Shown here: in pieces, positions 24,132 through 33,940 of the stretch
Position numbering within the stretch: the stretch's first letter is position 1
How the letters are laid out: each line of letters opens with the position of its first letter
Assembly: GCA_920105625.2 (NCBI GenBank)
Contig: OV050030.1
Location: 171,551,315 to 171,615,314, forward strand
Length of the DNA: 64,000 bases
Direction: 5' to 3'
Origin: Clusia tigrina
Taxonomy: Eukaryota > Arthropoda > Insecta > Diptera > Clusiidae
Position numbers and translations under genes: made by a program
The notes under the pieces: model-generated
Databases searched by the model: none
Told to the model about the DNA's origin: nothing
Seen by the model: the letters and a program-made list of their open reading frames with translations, nothing else

Positions 24132-27100
24132 CTCCTTCTTTACTTCGCGGTGGGAAAGACACGGTGTTGTAGGGTTTCAATTCGCTGATATGGGCTGTTT
24201 TCGTCTCCTTGCTTCCCTCCCTTTTCATCTGGACAATGACTGGTGAGGTGGAGGTGTCTACACGGTACGGTCCATCGTAACGTGGGGCCAACTTGGCGGC
24301 GAAGTGGTCGGTGGCCTTGGACAAATAGTGCTGTCTTGCTAACACTAATTGTCCGACTTCTGGTTTCCAGGGTCTTCGCCGTAGGTTATAATACCGTCGT
24401 TGATCCTGTGCTGCTCGCTCTAGATTTCTTCTTACTAGTCGGTGTACTTCCTTCAGTCGTTCCGATCGTGCATTAGGTGTTTGCGGTAACATACCGGTAC
24501 CCAATGTGGTTTCATCATACAACGCTGTTGGGAGTCGTGGTTCTCGTCCTTGCACTAGATATGCCGAACTATACTCGGTAGTCTCCTAGACACTTGTGTT
24601 AATGGGTAGCGTCAGTTCTGGGAGTAGTTCATCCCATCGTCGCTGTTCCTTGTTGGCGAACTGAGCAATCATTGTCTTGACAGTGCGATTGGTGCGTTCA
24701 ACTGCGTTCTCTTGTGACATATATGGTGTGGTAAACTGGTGTCGCATTCCGTAGTCTTTGGTGAATCGTCGGAATGCTCTGCTAGTAAACTGAGATCCAT
24801 TATCGGAAACCAGAACTTTCGGTACACCAAAGCGAGCAAGAATGCGCTCTCGGAAAGCCCGTTGTAGGGTCTCGGTAGTGCCTTTACGGAGTGGTGCCAT
24901 TTCGGTCCACTTGGTGTACTTGTCGTGGAATGTCGCTAGCATAGTATTCCCATGCGTTGACCTCGGAAGAGGTCCGACGAAGTCGACACACAAGACAGCC
25001 CACGGTTCCTCACGAATCTTGGTGAGCATTTCGCCGGCAGGTTGCTGCTGACTGCATTTATACTGCTGGCAAAGCTTGCAATGGCGTACGTATCGAGTGG
25101 TGTCTCTGAAAATACCCGGCCAGTAGTATCGGTTTGTGATCCGTGCGATGGTCTTCCGAATGCCTAGATGCCCCGCTGTTGGTGCATCATGGTTTTCCAT
25201 CAGGATACATTCCCTGAGCGCTGTTGGCATACACAGTTTCCAAGGAGCACAATCCTCGTCACCAAACCGATTCGGAATGTGCCGGTAAAGCTGTCCGTTC
25301 TTGCAGGCGTAGTCTGCGAACTTGGCCGGCTCGGCGATCACCTCTGCCCTCCACTTCTGCCACCAGTTGCAGTTCTCATCCGGTTTCTCCTCCACTGTGA
25401 TGGTGCACGCAGTTTCGACCGGCTGTCTTGATAACGTGTTGGCTACTACGTTTAGTTTTCCCCTCCGATACTGCACTTCGAAGGAGTATTGTTAGAGTTC
25501 CAGTGCCCATCGAGCTATACGTCCTGAACGGCTTTCGATTCAGTTAAGCCACTTCAAGGATAAGTGATCCGTTATGACTGTAAAGTGGTAGCCTTCCAGG
25601 TATGGCCGCATCTTACTATACACCAGACCATGGCCAGGTATTCTTTCTCCGTAGGAGAGTATTTCCGCTCTGCTCCATTCAGATGTCTGCTGGCATAGGA
25701 TATCACCCGTTCAGTCCCTTCTATATCCTGGGTGAGTACAGCTCCCAAACCGTACTCACTTGCATCTGTCTGAAGCGTAAACCTCTGCGAAAAGTCTGGG
25801 CCCGCCAAGATTGGTGCCTCGGTTAGTTGCCGTTTCAACGTTTCGAAAGCCTGCTGTGTAGCGTCGTTCCACTTAAAGTGCTGTCGTTCCAAGGAGTGCT
25901 GTCAATGGCTGTATAGTTTTCGCAAAATCGTGGACAAAACGCCGGTACCACGAGGCTTATCCCAAGTAGCGTCGTAGGTCTCTTACGTTCTGTGGTGGCT
26001 TTAGTTCCCGTATGGCCGCGATTTTGTCCGGATCCGTATGGATTCCCTTTTCACTCACCACATGGCCTAAGTATTTTAACCACTTCCGGAGACACGCACA
26101 CTTCTCGCGATTGAGTTTAAGATTAGCTTTACGTAGCCGACGAAATACTTCCCCTAGATCTCGTTAGTGTTCCTGTAGGGTTCTTCCAGTGACGATGATG
26201 TCGTCCAGATAAGCGAACGCGTGTTGTTCCATGTCATGGCCTATTACTTGGTCTAGTGCTCGCTGGAACGTTGCGGGTGCGGAGTGTAAGCCAAATGGCA
26301 TGATTCGCCACTGAAAGAGTCCTCTGCCGGGTACAGTGAACGCCGTATACTCCTTACTCTTCTCTTCCATCGGGATCTGCCAATTACCGTTTTTCAGGTC
26401 TAAAAGGCTTCCCGTAAGAGTTCCAGAATGTGCTGGATACGGGGTAACGGATACGCATCGGGGATAGATCTCGCATTCAGTTGGCGGTAGTCTATACACA
26501 GTCGCCGCCTTCTGTCTTTCTTCCGAACTAACACGATTGGGGCGCTATGCGGACTGTTGGAAGGTTCTATAAAGCCTTTTGCCAATAGTTCGTCTATCTC
26601 CTTGCTGATGACCTCTTGTTGTGCCGGGTTTCTGGGGTAATACCATTGCTTTATTGGCCGATCGTCCTTCATCACGATTTTATGGCTAGTTAAGTTGGAC
26701 ACGCCTGGCGTCTCGTCAAACTTACTTAGCTCGGCAGTGAGAAATACGTCGATCATAGCTTCCTCGTAGACAGTATCTGCCTGAATAGTCGTACACGATG
26801 TGTTACCCTGCGGTTGTACGCCATTGGCTCGTAGACTCAAATTGACTACTTGATCTCCACACCTCATAATGGTCCCCTGTTTCGACAAAAAATCTAAGCC
26901 CAGAAGCAAGTCATCGGTGGAGTCAGGCATCATAAGTAGCTCAAATTCGCTTACCCGTTCTCCAAGCTTTACATCGATGTCTACCGCCTCCGTTATGTCG
27001 CGTGTTCGTCCGTTAGCCATACGTGCTCTGATGAGTGTAGGGACAATCCTACCGGTGGTAGTACGCAATTGGCGAGCGAATTGTTCGATCGTCGATGGTT

Positions 27101-27240
27101 GCTGTTGTTTCGTGTGTTCCCAGGACGACCGTTGCACCTATACGTTGCCCATCGCAATGCAGCGCGATTACTGAGGATGAGGTGGCTTATCTTGGGACTG
27201 CGCCATGCATCGATTCTGGCGGCAGTCCGGATCGTTTCCC
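24127..27240 (-). pseudogene. Gypsy-array unit E pol
   Basis: The protease N-terminal part including the catalytic motif is deleted, leaving TIEQFARQLR. The frame 27137-26400 then runs 245 codons through RT motifs (LCIDYRQLNARS). A deletion removes the SILDLKNGY-proximal part, and RT resumes at 26499-26164 with FAYLDDIIV. RNase H (25892-25572) ends in a shifted frame. Integrase 25476-24586 has VVANTLSRQP instead of VVADTLSRQP, and the C-terminal part is 24555-24127. It shares the RT-end stop and the integrase TAG with the other units. Confidence 0.8.
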
Positions 27241-27820
27241 CCTGCCGTTCTGCAGCATTCAAATGTTTTCACATTCCTCTTGCCGCACTCCCAGCGGAAC
27301 AGCAGTTGTGTATTCTTTAAACGTCTCCCGTGGTTTTTGCCGCCTTTGCCGTATCTCATCTTCTAATTTCTCCAGGTATCTGGCAGGCAAGAAGAATTTG
27401 AGAAAATCCTTTCTGAACAAGCTCCAATTTGTCCAGGAACGATTGTTGTTGCGGTACCACAGAACCGCCCGTTCATTTAGGAGTTCAGGCATAGTACGTG
27501 GAAGCATATCTATGCCGGAGTCCGTATACCTCGGAGAGTTCCTCGACCCGTTCGACGAAGGCTAAGGGGTCTCGTTCTCCACCGAATTTAATTGACCACT
27601 TCCTCACATGGTCAATAACGACGGGTTACGGTGTAGCCCCGCTATGCTGTCGATCCACTCCTGCTGTCCGCAGAGCTTCATGTGACGTGTCTGCCTCTTC
27701 CTTAGGAATCTCAGATGGTTCCATGTTTTGTACTCTATATTCGTCGTGGATAGTGTGACGAAGGATTTTTCGTGCGACCTCTCGTTTTGTTTGTTTTTTT
27801 AGTCCCTGCTCGGGCGCCAC
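24132..27820 (-). mobile_element. Gypsy-array unit E internal region (gag and protease deletions)
   Basis: 3689 bp. About 350 bp of gag, including the first zinc knuckle, are missing at 27309-27310. Smaller losses remove the protease active site (about 27088) and part of RT (about 26405). It nevertheless keeps an intact gag stretch at 27507-27310 where units A-D are frameshifted, so it did not derive from them. Confidence 0.85.
27168..27724 (-). pseudogene. Gypsy-array unit E gag (deleted)
   Basis: Start at 27724, stop after SGATP as elsewhere. A frame from 27507 to 27259 reads MPELLNERAVLWYRNNN and NWSLFRKDFLKFFLPARYLE without the 1-nt shift seen in units A-D, so it preserves the older gag sequence. 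It then crosses the 350 bp deletion into the degenerate second knuckle (ECGKRNVKT). The frameshift heptamer at 27240-27234 and its hairpin survive. Confidence 0.7.
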
Positions 27821-28014
27821 TGTAACGACTCTTCTTTTGCCGGGGTAAAACTCAGCGGAGTCCAGGGGTCGTATTCAGAATCATTTATGCTTTCTGACTA
27901 CAATAGATTCCTAGCGAGTCCTGGAACTCGCGTGACTTGAGATGATCCGGAACGCGTGACTAGCGAAGGACCTGGGTCAGTACCGAAAAACGCGGGACTT
28001 GAGATGATCCAGAA
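27821..28014 (-). repeat. Gypsy-array LTR6, truncated
   Basis: Starts as a normal LTR with TGTAACGACTC but ends at about 28014 inside the second 62 bp repeat, after GATGATCCAGAACG. Polinton integrase sequence follows at once. The missing part and the expected Jockey flank are absent, so a deletion or rearrangement formed this boundary. Confidence 0.8.
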
Positions 28015-28352
28015 CGATCCATAATTGAGAATTATATTTTTGATTACATAACAAAAATTGAAAAAATACCAATTAAAATAGTTCCAAAAACAAGAGGATT
28101 CGTTAAAGACGATGAATAAAAAAAGTTTAGTAGATGCACAAACAAGCTCTTAAAAGCTTTAAATGACGACAAGTAATAAGAAAGGGTGTAGATGATCTAT
28201 GGCAAGGAGATTTAGCGGAAATGGGTACTTATTCCAAATACAATAGTGGGTACCGCTTCCTCCAAACAATTATAGATACATTTTAAAAATTTGCCTGGGC
28301 TGTACCTCTTAAAACGAAAAATGCTGCTGCTGTCACTGAGGGTATGAGAATT
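28015..28352 (+). pseudogene. Polinton integrase fragment
   Basis: A retroviral-type integrase would insert the Polinton. Plus-strand frames give DDLWQGDLAEMGTYSKYN followed by RFLQTIIDTF and KFAWAVPLKTKNAAAVTE. This is the first catalytic Asp region (W-Q-x-D-L) and the following strand as seen in Polinton integrases. Stops interrupt it, including one before KFAWAV. It breaks at about 28352, where the Jockey derivative begins; the rest of the catalytic core is missing. Confidence 0.7.
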
Positions 28353-29069
28353 ATATTATTTTTTGCACCGAGAATTTTTGATTGTGTTCTTTGGATCAGC
28401 TGTATGTTGGTTTTGTTCGCAGTCCCCCAGATTTCTATCCCGTATTTCCATATTGGGATGATTATTGTCCTATGTATTTTTGATTATTATGTAGTGATAA
28501 TTTGGAACTTCTTTCTAGTAGCTATCTTAATTGTCTGAATTTGTTTCATATTTCGTATTGTTTACTTTTTATGTGTTGTCTCCAAGTAAGTTTGTCGTCG
28601 ATTATTATGCCAAGGTATTTTGCGCTGGGTTGAATTTTACTTATTTCGACTTTAATTGTTAGAGGAGATTTCCTGTTAGTATATACAAATCTGAACAGAT
28701 TTCTCTTTGTTTATTTCGACACCTCATTTTTTGAACCAGAGGACTGTATTTTTTATTATTTTTTTCAGCGTATTTGTCGCGATTTCGTCGTGGTTTGGCG
28801 CTAGGAGTACAGTATCATCCGCAAATGTTGCTATCATGGTTCCTGGTGTTGTGGGGGTGGGAATATCGGCAGTATATATTATCTATAGAAGTGTCCTAGC
28901 ACACTGCCGTGGGGCACTCCCGCTGTCATTTGTAATATATCTGAACATTCATCGTCGTATTTTATATAGAAGTGTCTGTTGCTTATAAAACTTTTTAATA
29001 AGTAATAATAGTTTAAAGGTAGTGCACATTAATTTTATTTAAAAGTCCTTTGTGCCTAACTCTTGTCTT

Positions 29070-29700
29070 TTGTTTTTTCATGCTGAGACGTAAGTCATTT
29101 CCGAACAGCATTTCCATTTTATTCGGCCGATGTGTTTTCTCATCCAATTATCCGTATTCTCGTTTGAGCATAGGAACAGTAATCATCCGTTTCTGTGTGC
29201 TAACCCTCAAACACTGGTTTATCGTTATTGTTGTTAATCTCGGTTGGATTAGAACCAACGGTCTCTTGGATTGGAACCCACTGTTCTTTAGTAAATGGCG
29301 CCTTTATTAAATCAGTCGGAACAGTTCCAAGCCGAATAATGCCGGCCACCTGACTAAACGTTGGCTTACCTACATAAGATACTGTTTTGGTCTTCTTGAC
29401 AGATGGCGTTTCTCTTAGGAACTCTTCTGAGCGAGCCCTTTTCGGCGTGGACTTATTTTTAGCAATCACTAGAGCCTTTTCCCTAGAGTGATCACTTGTC
29501 AACGCTTGCTTGAAGTGTCTCTTCTCTGATGACATGTTTTTTATGAAGTAGTGTTTTATGTTCAGATTATTTAGGTCTGAACCGATCACCGTGCGCCCAG
29601 ATTTCTCAGAGGTCACACTGTTGTTATCACCCCACAGTGTATCGGTGTCAGAAGAGTCCATTGACTCATGACCTGATTCCGTATTCTGTGGTGGTGGCAT
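29070..29700 (-). pseudogene. Jockey ORF1 N-terminal half in deletion derivative
   Basis: ATG at 29700 begins MPPPQNTESGHESMDSSD. 166 codons follow, rich in Ser and Lys, with TPKRARSEEF and YVGKPTFSQVAGI, then a stop at 29200. The reading resumes weakly toward the fusion joint with LSMKKQKT. This is the variable, basic N-terminal part typical of Jockey ORF1, upstream of the zinc knuckles, which are deleted. The same end is visible in copy 3 (NDVRLSMKKQKTG). Confidence 0.6.
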
Positions 29701-30240
29701 CGAAACCCGAAAAGTTTAATATTTTGCAACTGCAGTCAACACCGTAGATGCTGATGCAGAGCATTGTTGGTCAACAACACCTACCAGCGTAGATGTTGTT
29801 GTGAATTGGCTAGGTGCATGTCCAACAACTCTGCACGCAACCGAAGAGGAGTTCTCCAATCACCCAACAGTTGGCTCAGTCGAAATGAATGACGATGATT
29901 GCCCATCAGCAGATTCATCGTTTATTTGTGTTTTTTGTTTTTTTGTTAGAACCATATATATATAAATTCCCACGAATATTGGGGTATATAGGTCACCCAC
30001 GGGCCCTTGTACCGTGGGAAGGCATTTAATTAAAACCGGAGGTCACCAGGTATCCGGAGTTCGCATATTCGAGACAAACCACCCTATTAGCCACGCATCC
30101 CTCGGCATATGCTGTTCCACCTTGGATTAGGAGTATATCTATCTTAGCCCGTTGCACATCAAATGACTGATGTGTGTTTTTAACTATTGCACGTCACCAG
30201 TTCCTCAACGCGCATCTGTTTCCAGCCATCACCACGTGGA
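29701..30240 (-). other. Probable 5' untranslated region of Jockey derivative 2
   Basis: 540 bases upstream of the ORF1 start with higher GC than the surroundings and no supported ORF. It includes a GT-rich tract (29930-29955) and ends at about 30240, just before the Polinton minus-strand frame. Assigned by position only. Confidence 0.4.
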
Positions 30241-30244
30241 GAGA

Positions 30245-30920
30245 TTATGCTTCTTTGGAAGAGCATAATGTATAAAAACTCCTATAAAGTATATTAAATT
30301 GTTGACATACTTCTTCAAATAAAGGTTTGTAGGAGCTCCCTTGGGTAGTTGTTGCATTAGTTTTTTGAATGTGAATCATAAAATAAACCGTAAACCTTCC
30401 GATATGGTTTAAGATAAGTCCTTTGCCCTTAGCATTTGACTCCATATATAGTTTTATGACGATTTGCTTCTGCTAACTGCTCTCTAGCGGCTTTATTCTC
30501 ATCTATAACTTTTTCAAGGCCCACTCCAGAGGCTAAACCATAATAGCACCAGGAGCAGTAAAAATTGGTATTAATGGTAGAATACCACCTATTTTAGGTA
30601 CTTTTATTGACTTGTTTCGCTTTATTGTATTTTTTTCGTACTTAGTTAGAAATATTTCCCATACCAAATTTCACTTTAGTTTTCATCGCATTTGTAACTA
30701 ACCAAGCGTTTGTACGTTTGACTGATGCCTGCTGATTTAACTCTTTGCCCCGCCTTTTCAGCTAATATTTTATCTGCTGTATGTCGTTTGTTTATATCTT
30801 TTATTTGAAAGTATAAAATATCATGCTCTTTACACGCTGCATCCAATCTCTCTATTTTTTAATTTTGTCCTTGGCCCACAAAATTGATATCCTGGTAAGT
30901 GTAGTTTAATTGGCAGAGAA
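30245..30920 (-). pseudogene. Polinton PLA2-like / minor capsid-like protein
   Basis: On the minus strand, from about 30920, fragments read LPGYQFCGP and then LDAACKEHDIFY. The latter has the Cys-x-x-His-Asp arrangement of the parvovirus-VP1-like phospholipase A2 domain found in many Polinton proteins. After further frame breaks it gives VPKIGGILPLIPIF, matching the G-rich hydrophobic segment of Polinton minor capsid-like proteins, and finally ESNAKGKGLIL (30445-30245), matching the GKGLYL-type tail. The role, by family, is in the virion and possibly membrane passage. Several stops and shifts make it a relic. The catalytic pair HD is still readable. Confidence 0.6.
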
Positions 30921-31089
30921 TTGATCAAGTTATTTACTAAGCATCTTCCTTTTACAGATCGATTAAAACTAACAGTGTGTTTATACATTACAGTCATATT
31001 TATTGCGTTTGAACTCGTTAACAGTTCAAGTAAAAATTATGCTAATCAATAAAAACATATGTTTCATATATATTGCATTAGTTGCAAAA

Positions 31090-31735
31090 ATGCGTTTAGT
31101 CAAACAAGATGAAAAAATTATTGTTTAGAATATTGATTTTCCAACCAAAAATACCTCTAAAGTCAAACTTAGTTCACTTTTGCCGAATTCCAGAGAAGCT
31201 TTAATATTCGATGCCTCAAATTGTGGGAAGACTAATGTTATGATAAGTTTAATAGAAAGTTCTAATGGCTTTAACTTTTACAATGTGTATATATTCAAAG
31301 TCTTTATATGAATCAAAATATGTTTATTTAAAGAAATTGTTAGAGCCGATAAAAGGTATACATTTTCTGAAAATGATGGTGTTTTACCCTTAGAGAATGC
31401 AAAGCGTAATTCTATTATTATATTTGATGATGTTGCTTGTGAGCAACAAAATAATATTTAGTCATATTTTTGTGTGGGGAGATAAAAACATAGATAGTTT
31501 TTACTTATGCCAAACATATACATATATACCCAAACATTTAATACGTGATAATGCGAATATGATTGTTATGTTTGGACATAACATCATGTTGGAGCTGATA
31601 TGAATTGGATGAATTTCACAAAAATGTGTAGTCTATGTTGGGAGGATAAATATAGCTTTCTCGTCATCAGTAAAGATGATCCTTTACATTGCGGTCGGTT
31701 TAGCAAGGGGTTTGGTATATTTATTCAGATATAAA
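31090..31735 (+). pseudogene. Polinton genome-packaging ATPase (FtsK/HerA type)
   Basis: ATG at 31090, then a TAG at codon 13. The N-terminal strand is followed by a P-loop reading ALIFDASNCGKTNVM, in which the usual G-x4-GKT has lost its first Gly. Further on, NSIIIFDDVACEQQNNI (31411-31461) is the Walker B/DD motif and the QNNI box typical of Polinton ATPases. Later segments (CQTYTYIPKHLIRDNANMIV at 31508-31567; CSLCWEDKYSFLVI) fit the family in order. Frame changes near 31460 and 31590. It would pump DNA into capsids. It is followed closely by the DUF8207 gene. Confidence 0.75.
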
Positions 31736-31813
31736 AGAATAGACATGGATTATTATATGTTTAGTATGATATCTGCAATCAACACTTGAGAAGGGCAATA
31801 GCTGAATAGGAAA

Positions 31814-31859
31814 ATGACTGAAAAACTTTTGAAAGATATAATTAGGACCAGAAACATAT
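31814..31859 (+). pseudogene. Polinton DUF8207-type gene, 5' piece
   Basis: ATG at 31814 opens MTEKLLKDIIRTRN, which resembles the start of the DUF8207-domain proteins of insect Polintons (often called PX). The gene is cut after 15 codons by the LTR element at 31860 and continues at 34520. With one copy of the ATAT target duplication removed the frame carries across the insertion point. Function is not established; it is a conserved Polinton structural or assembly gene. Confidence 0.55.
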
Positions 31860-32433
31860 TGTTACGAAATTGCCCTCTTGACAATTTACTCTGTTACAAA
31901 ATTGCCCTCCTGACAATTTCTCTAACTCTCTGTACTCGGACTCGTACGACTGGATTGTGTAGTAATCAAACAATCGCTGGTTAAATTAAAATGATTAGCC
32001 ATATTTAACTATTACAATTTACACATTTAATATTAGGCTTAAAGTTTACTTCTTTACAATTTGTACTTTATTTCACAGTGAATCACTTTGCACAATTACA
32101 AATACTGCTGCTTCGATTATAATGCTCTATGTACACACTGTCACGATCTCTGTTCGAATGTCTTTTACTTTGCACACTCTTGTGCTTTTATAGTTTCGAA
32201 TCGTTGCGGTAGAAAATTCTACAATAGTGTAGAATTTTCTCGATGTTTCGAGAAATTTATACAGGAAGTTCTTACTTTCGAGATATTTCTTTACAATCTC
32301 TACAACGAAAGAAGCTTTTATTCGAATAGATTGTGTCTTGACTCAATAACACACAGGGTGGTGCACTCATTCTCAAACTTCAGATGGGATCCTAAAAGTA
32401 TGCAATCCCTTTTCACTGATCTATCACGTTTCA
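31860..32433 (-). repeat. LTR (3' side in element sense) of gag-only gypsy
   Basis: 574 bp, plus orientation TGTTACGAAATTGCC to CACGTTTCA. It starts with two near-identical about 32 bp direct repeats (TGTTAC.AAATTGCCCT). Highly similar to 33941-34519 with scattered substitutions and a few short indels, so the insertion is fairly young. Confidence 0.85.
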
Positions 32434-32499
32434 CTGCCCTCCGCATAAACTTGTTCGTCCCGAACAAGGATAGTACTGCAACCTTTATAAGGAGATAGC

Positions 32500-32790
32500 C
32501 TCTATAAATGAACGACTTTCATTTTCTCCTGACATTTCTCGTCAACTGGATGCGGTATACTACATCGTTGATCCGCTTTAACACCCTATAAGGCCCTTCT
32601 CAGTGTATTTGCAGTTTTGGCGATAATCCCTTTTTCCTTTGCGGATTATGAAGCATAGCTAGTTGCCCTTCCTGAAATCCCTTAGAGTTTGCTCGTACAT
32701 CATATCTAGCTTTCGTTTTATCACTTATCAGTTGTGTACGATTTCTACCGTTTCCATGAATTTCCTTCAACTGTTCTAGTTTTTCAGGTA
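32500..32790 (-). pseudogene. Gypsy integrase C-terminal remnant
   Basis: The minus strand reads KARYDVRANSKGFQEGQLAM and then LHNPQRKKGLSPKLQIH, GPYRVLKRINDVVYRIQ. This is the C-terminal integrase tail and the GPY motif common in Ty3/gypsy elements. A stop replaces the residue before EGPY. It shows that the element descends from an autonomous gypsy by internal deletion. Confidence 0.75.
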
Positions 32791-32999
32791 TACAACTGCT
32801 GCATCGAAGTACTGTAGACTTGTTAGTCCACTCTTCGTCTGTTTATCCACTACTACTCCTCGCTTATCACACTGTCAGCAATTAGGCATCTGACTTTCCG
32901 TGGGATCTGAGAAACGAGGATTCCGGGGCTGCATGGTGTGGGAGTCAAATCTTGCCCCTCGAGACTGACTCCATTTAGTTAGTCGACAGCTTAAAAACA

Positions 33000-33902
33000 T
33001 CATCCAATTCCCTGCCTTTGCGGTCCCACATGCGAGTCTGATGGAGAACGTTTGCGTTTCGTCCGACAACCATGAGTCGCATATACAACCTCACCGCAGG
33101 CAAGGCACTTGCCCGTGCAACCCTGTCCACTTTCAACTTGCATCTGACAGGCTCTGTATACTGGCTGACACACCAAGGCCGCGATCTCCAACGTTAAAGC
33201 GCCAGCCACTGTGTCCATACTTGTAGCTTTTGGATTTGTTATCACTGAACAGTCCATTTCCGCATCGAGAATACTACATACGAAAGTATCCATCATACTT
33301 CTCTCAGCAATCTCGCCTGGACAGGGAGGATGGGCAAACTGTTTCACCTCTGCCACAACCTGTTGTAGACACTCACCACTCCTCCGCTGAACGGCACTCA
33401 TCACGTTTTCATAACAAACCTTCGTGTCCACCATCTCGGACATTTCATTCTTCTGCTGTGAGTTCTGTTCCGCTAGTTGAGTAAATCGCGTTTCACTCTG
33501 CTGTAACTGTTCCTTGACATCCTCTTTGACTGCTGGAGCATATTGTTTTAATCGCTGGTGTATATCATCATCGTATTGCTGGAAGAGCTTCTGTATAATC
33601 GCATCAAGTGTTTGAGCATTTTGTTGTAATTGTTGCTGCATATCCTTTTTGAAGGATTGTATCACACCAAAAAGTGCACTCATGTCAAATTTACCCGTGT
33701 TAGTTTCTTGCGGTGTTTCTTCGTGTCGAGATGTCGTTGGATCTTCACATTGGAATTCATGCTCATCGACATCTATACCCTGCTCCTCTAAAGCGCTTCT
33801 TAGTCTCACCTGCAGTTCCGCTATAAGCCCTTGTGTTTGCAAATTTAAGCGCTCAAGCTCCTTCTTGAGCTGCTCCAATCTCAGCTTTTCAAATTTAACC
33901 AT
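33000..33902 (-). CDS. Gag-like protein with SAP-type N-terminus and coiled coil
   Basis: 300 codons, ATG at 33902, 21 bases inside the primer-binding site. Residues 1-45 (FEKLRLEQLKKELERLNLQT, then RLRSALEEQGID) fit a SAP-like helix-extended-helix, which is common at the start of arthropod gypsy gag proteins. Residues 75-160 are Gln- and Lys-rich and should form a coiled coil. A knuckle-like CLACGEVVYATHGC occurs near residue 270 but lacks standard spacing. The C-terminal third looks less gag-like, and a small frame change may have occurred. It is the only long open frame of this element and could still be expressed and packaged by a related helper. Confidence 0.65.
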   Translation of the reverse strand: MVKFEKLRLEQLKKELERLNLQTQGLIAELQVRLRSALEEQGIDVDEHEFQCEDPTTSRHEETPQETNTGKFDMSALFGVIQSFKKDMQQQLQQNAQTLDAIIQKLFQQYDDDIHQRLKQYAPAVKEDVKEQLQQSETRFTQLAEQNSQQKNEMSEMVDTKVCYENVMSAVQRRSGECLQQVVAEVKQFAHPPCPGEIAERSMMDTFVCSILDAEMDCSVITNPKATSMDTVAGALTLEIAALVCQPVYRACQMQVESGQGCTGKCLACGEVVYATHGCRTKRKRSPSDSHVGPQRQGIG

Positions 33903-33940
33903 GTTTATTACAGATACACAATCCCACTTCTGACAACAAT

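Larger units (their letters stand above)
4482..28014 (-). mobile_element. Tandem array of a Ty3/gypsy retrotransposon with shared LTRs
   Basis: Six LTRs in the same orientation alternate with five internal regions: LTR1 4482-5349, unit A 5350-9406, LTR2 9407-10354, unit B 10355-13428, LTR3 13429-14190, unit C 14191-18248, LTR4 18249-19196, unit D 19197-23266, LTR5 23267-24131, unit E 24132-27820, truncated LTR6 27821-28014. Transcription sense is minus. Each internal region starts with a Lys-type primer-binding site and holds gag, protease, reverse transcriptase, RNase H and integrase, with pol in the -1 frame of gag. No flanking host DNA lies between units, as expected from LTR-LTR recombination or unequal crossing-over rather than separate insertions. 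All units are defective. Confidence 0.9.
28355..30240 (-). mobile_element. Internally deleted Jockey derivative, copy 2
   Basis: Minus strand. A likely 5' untranslated part (30240-29701) is followed by an ORF1 N-terminal half (29700 to about 29070), a fusion joint at about 29062, then RT C-terminal sequence matching Jockey copy 1 (900 down to 480) and continuing to about 28360. The ORF1 knuckles, the endonuclease and most of RT are absent. The same joint occurs in copy 3 at about 36386, so this is a propagated non-autonomous family, not a one-off deletion. Inserted in Polinton between the integrase fragment and the minus-strand capsid-like gene. The exact ends are uncertain by tens of bases. 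Confidence 0.75.
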
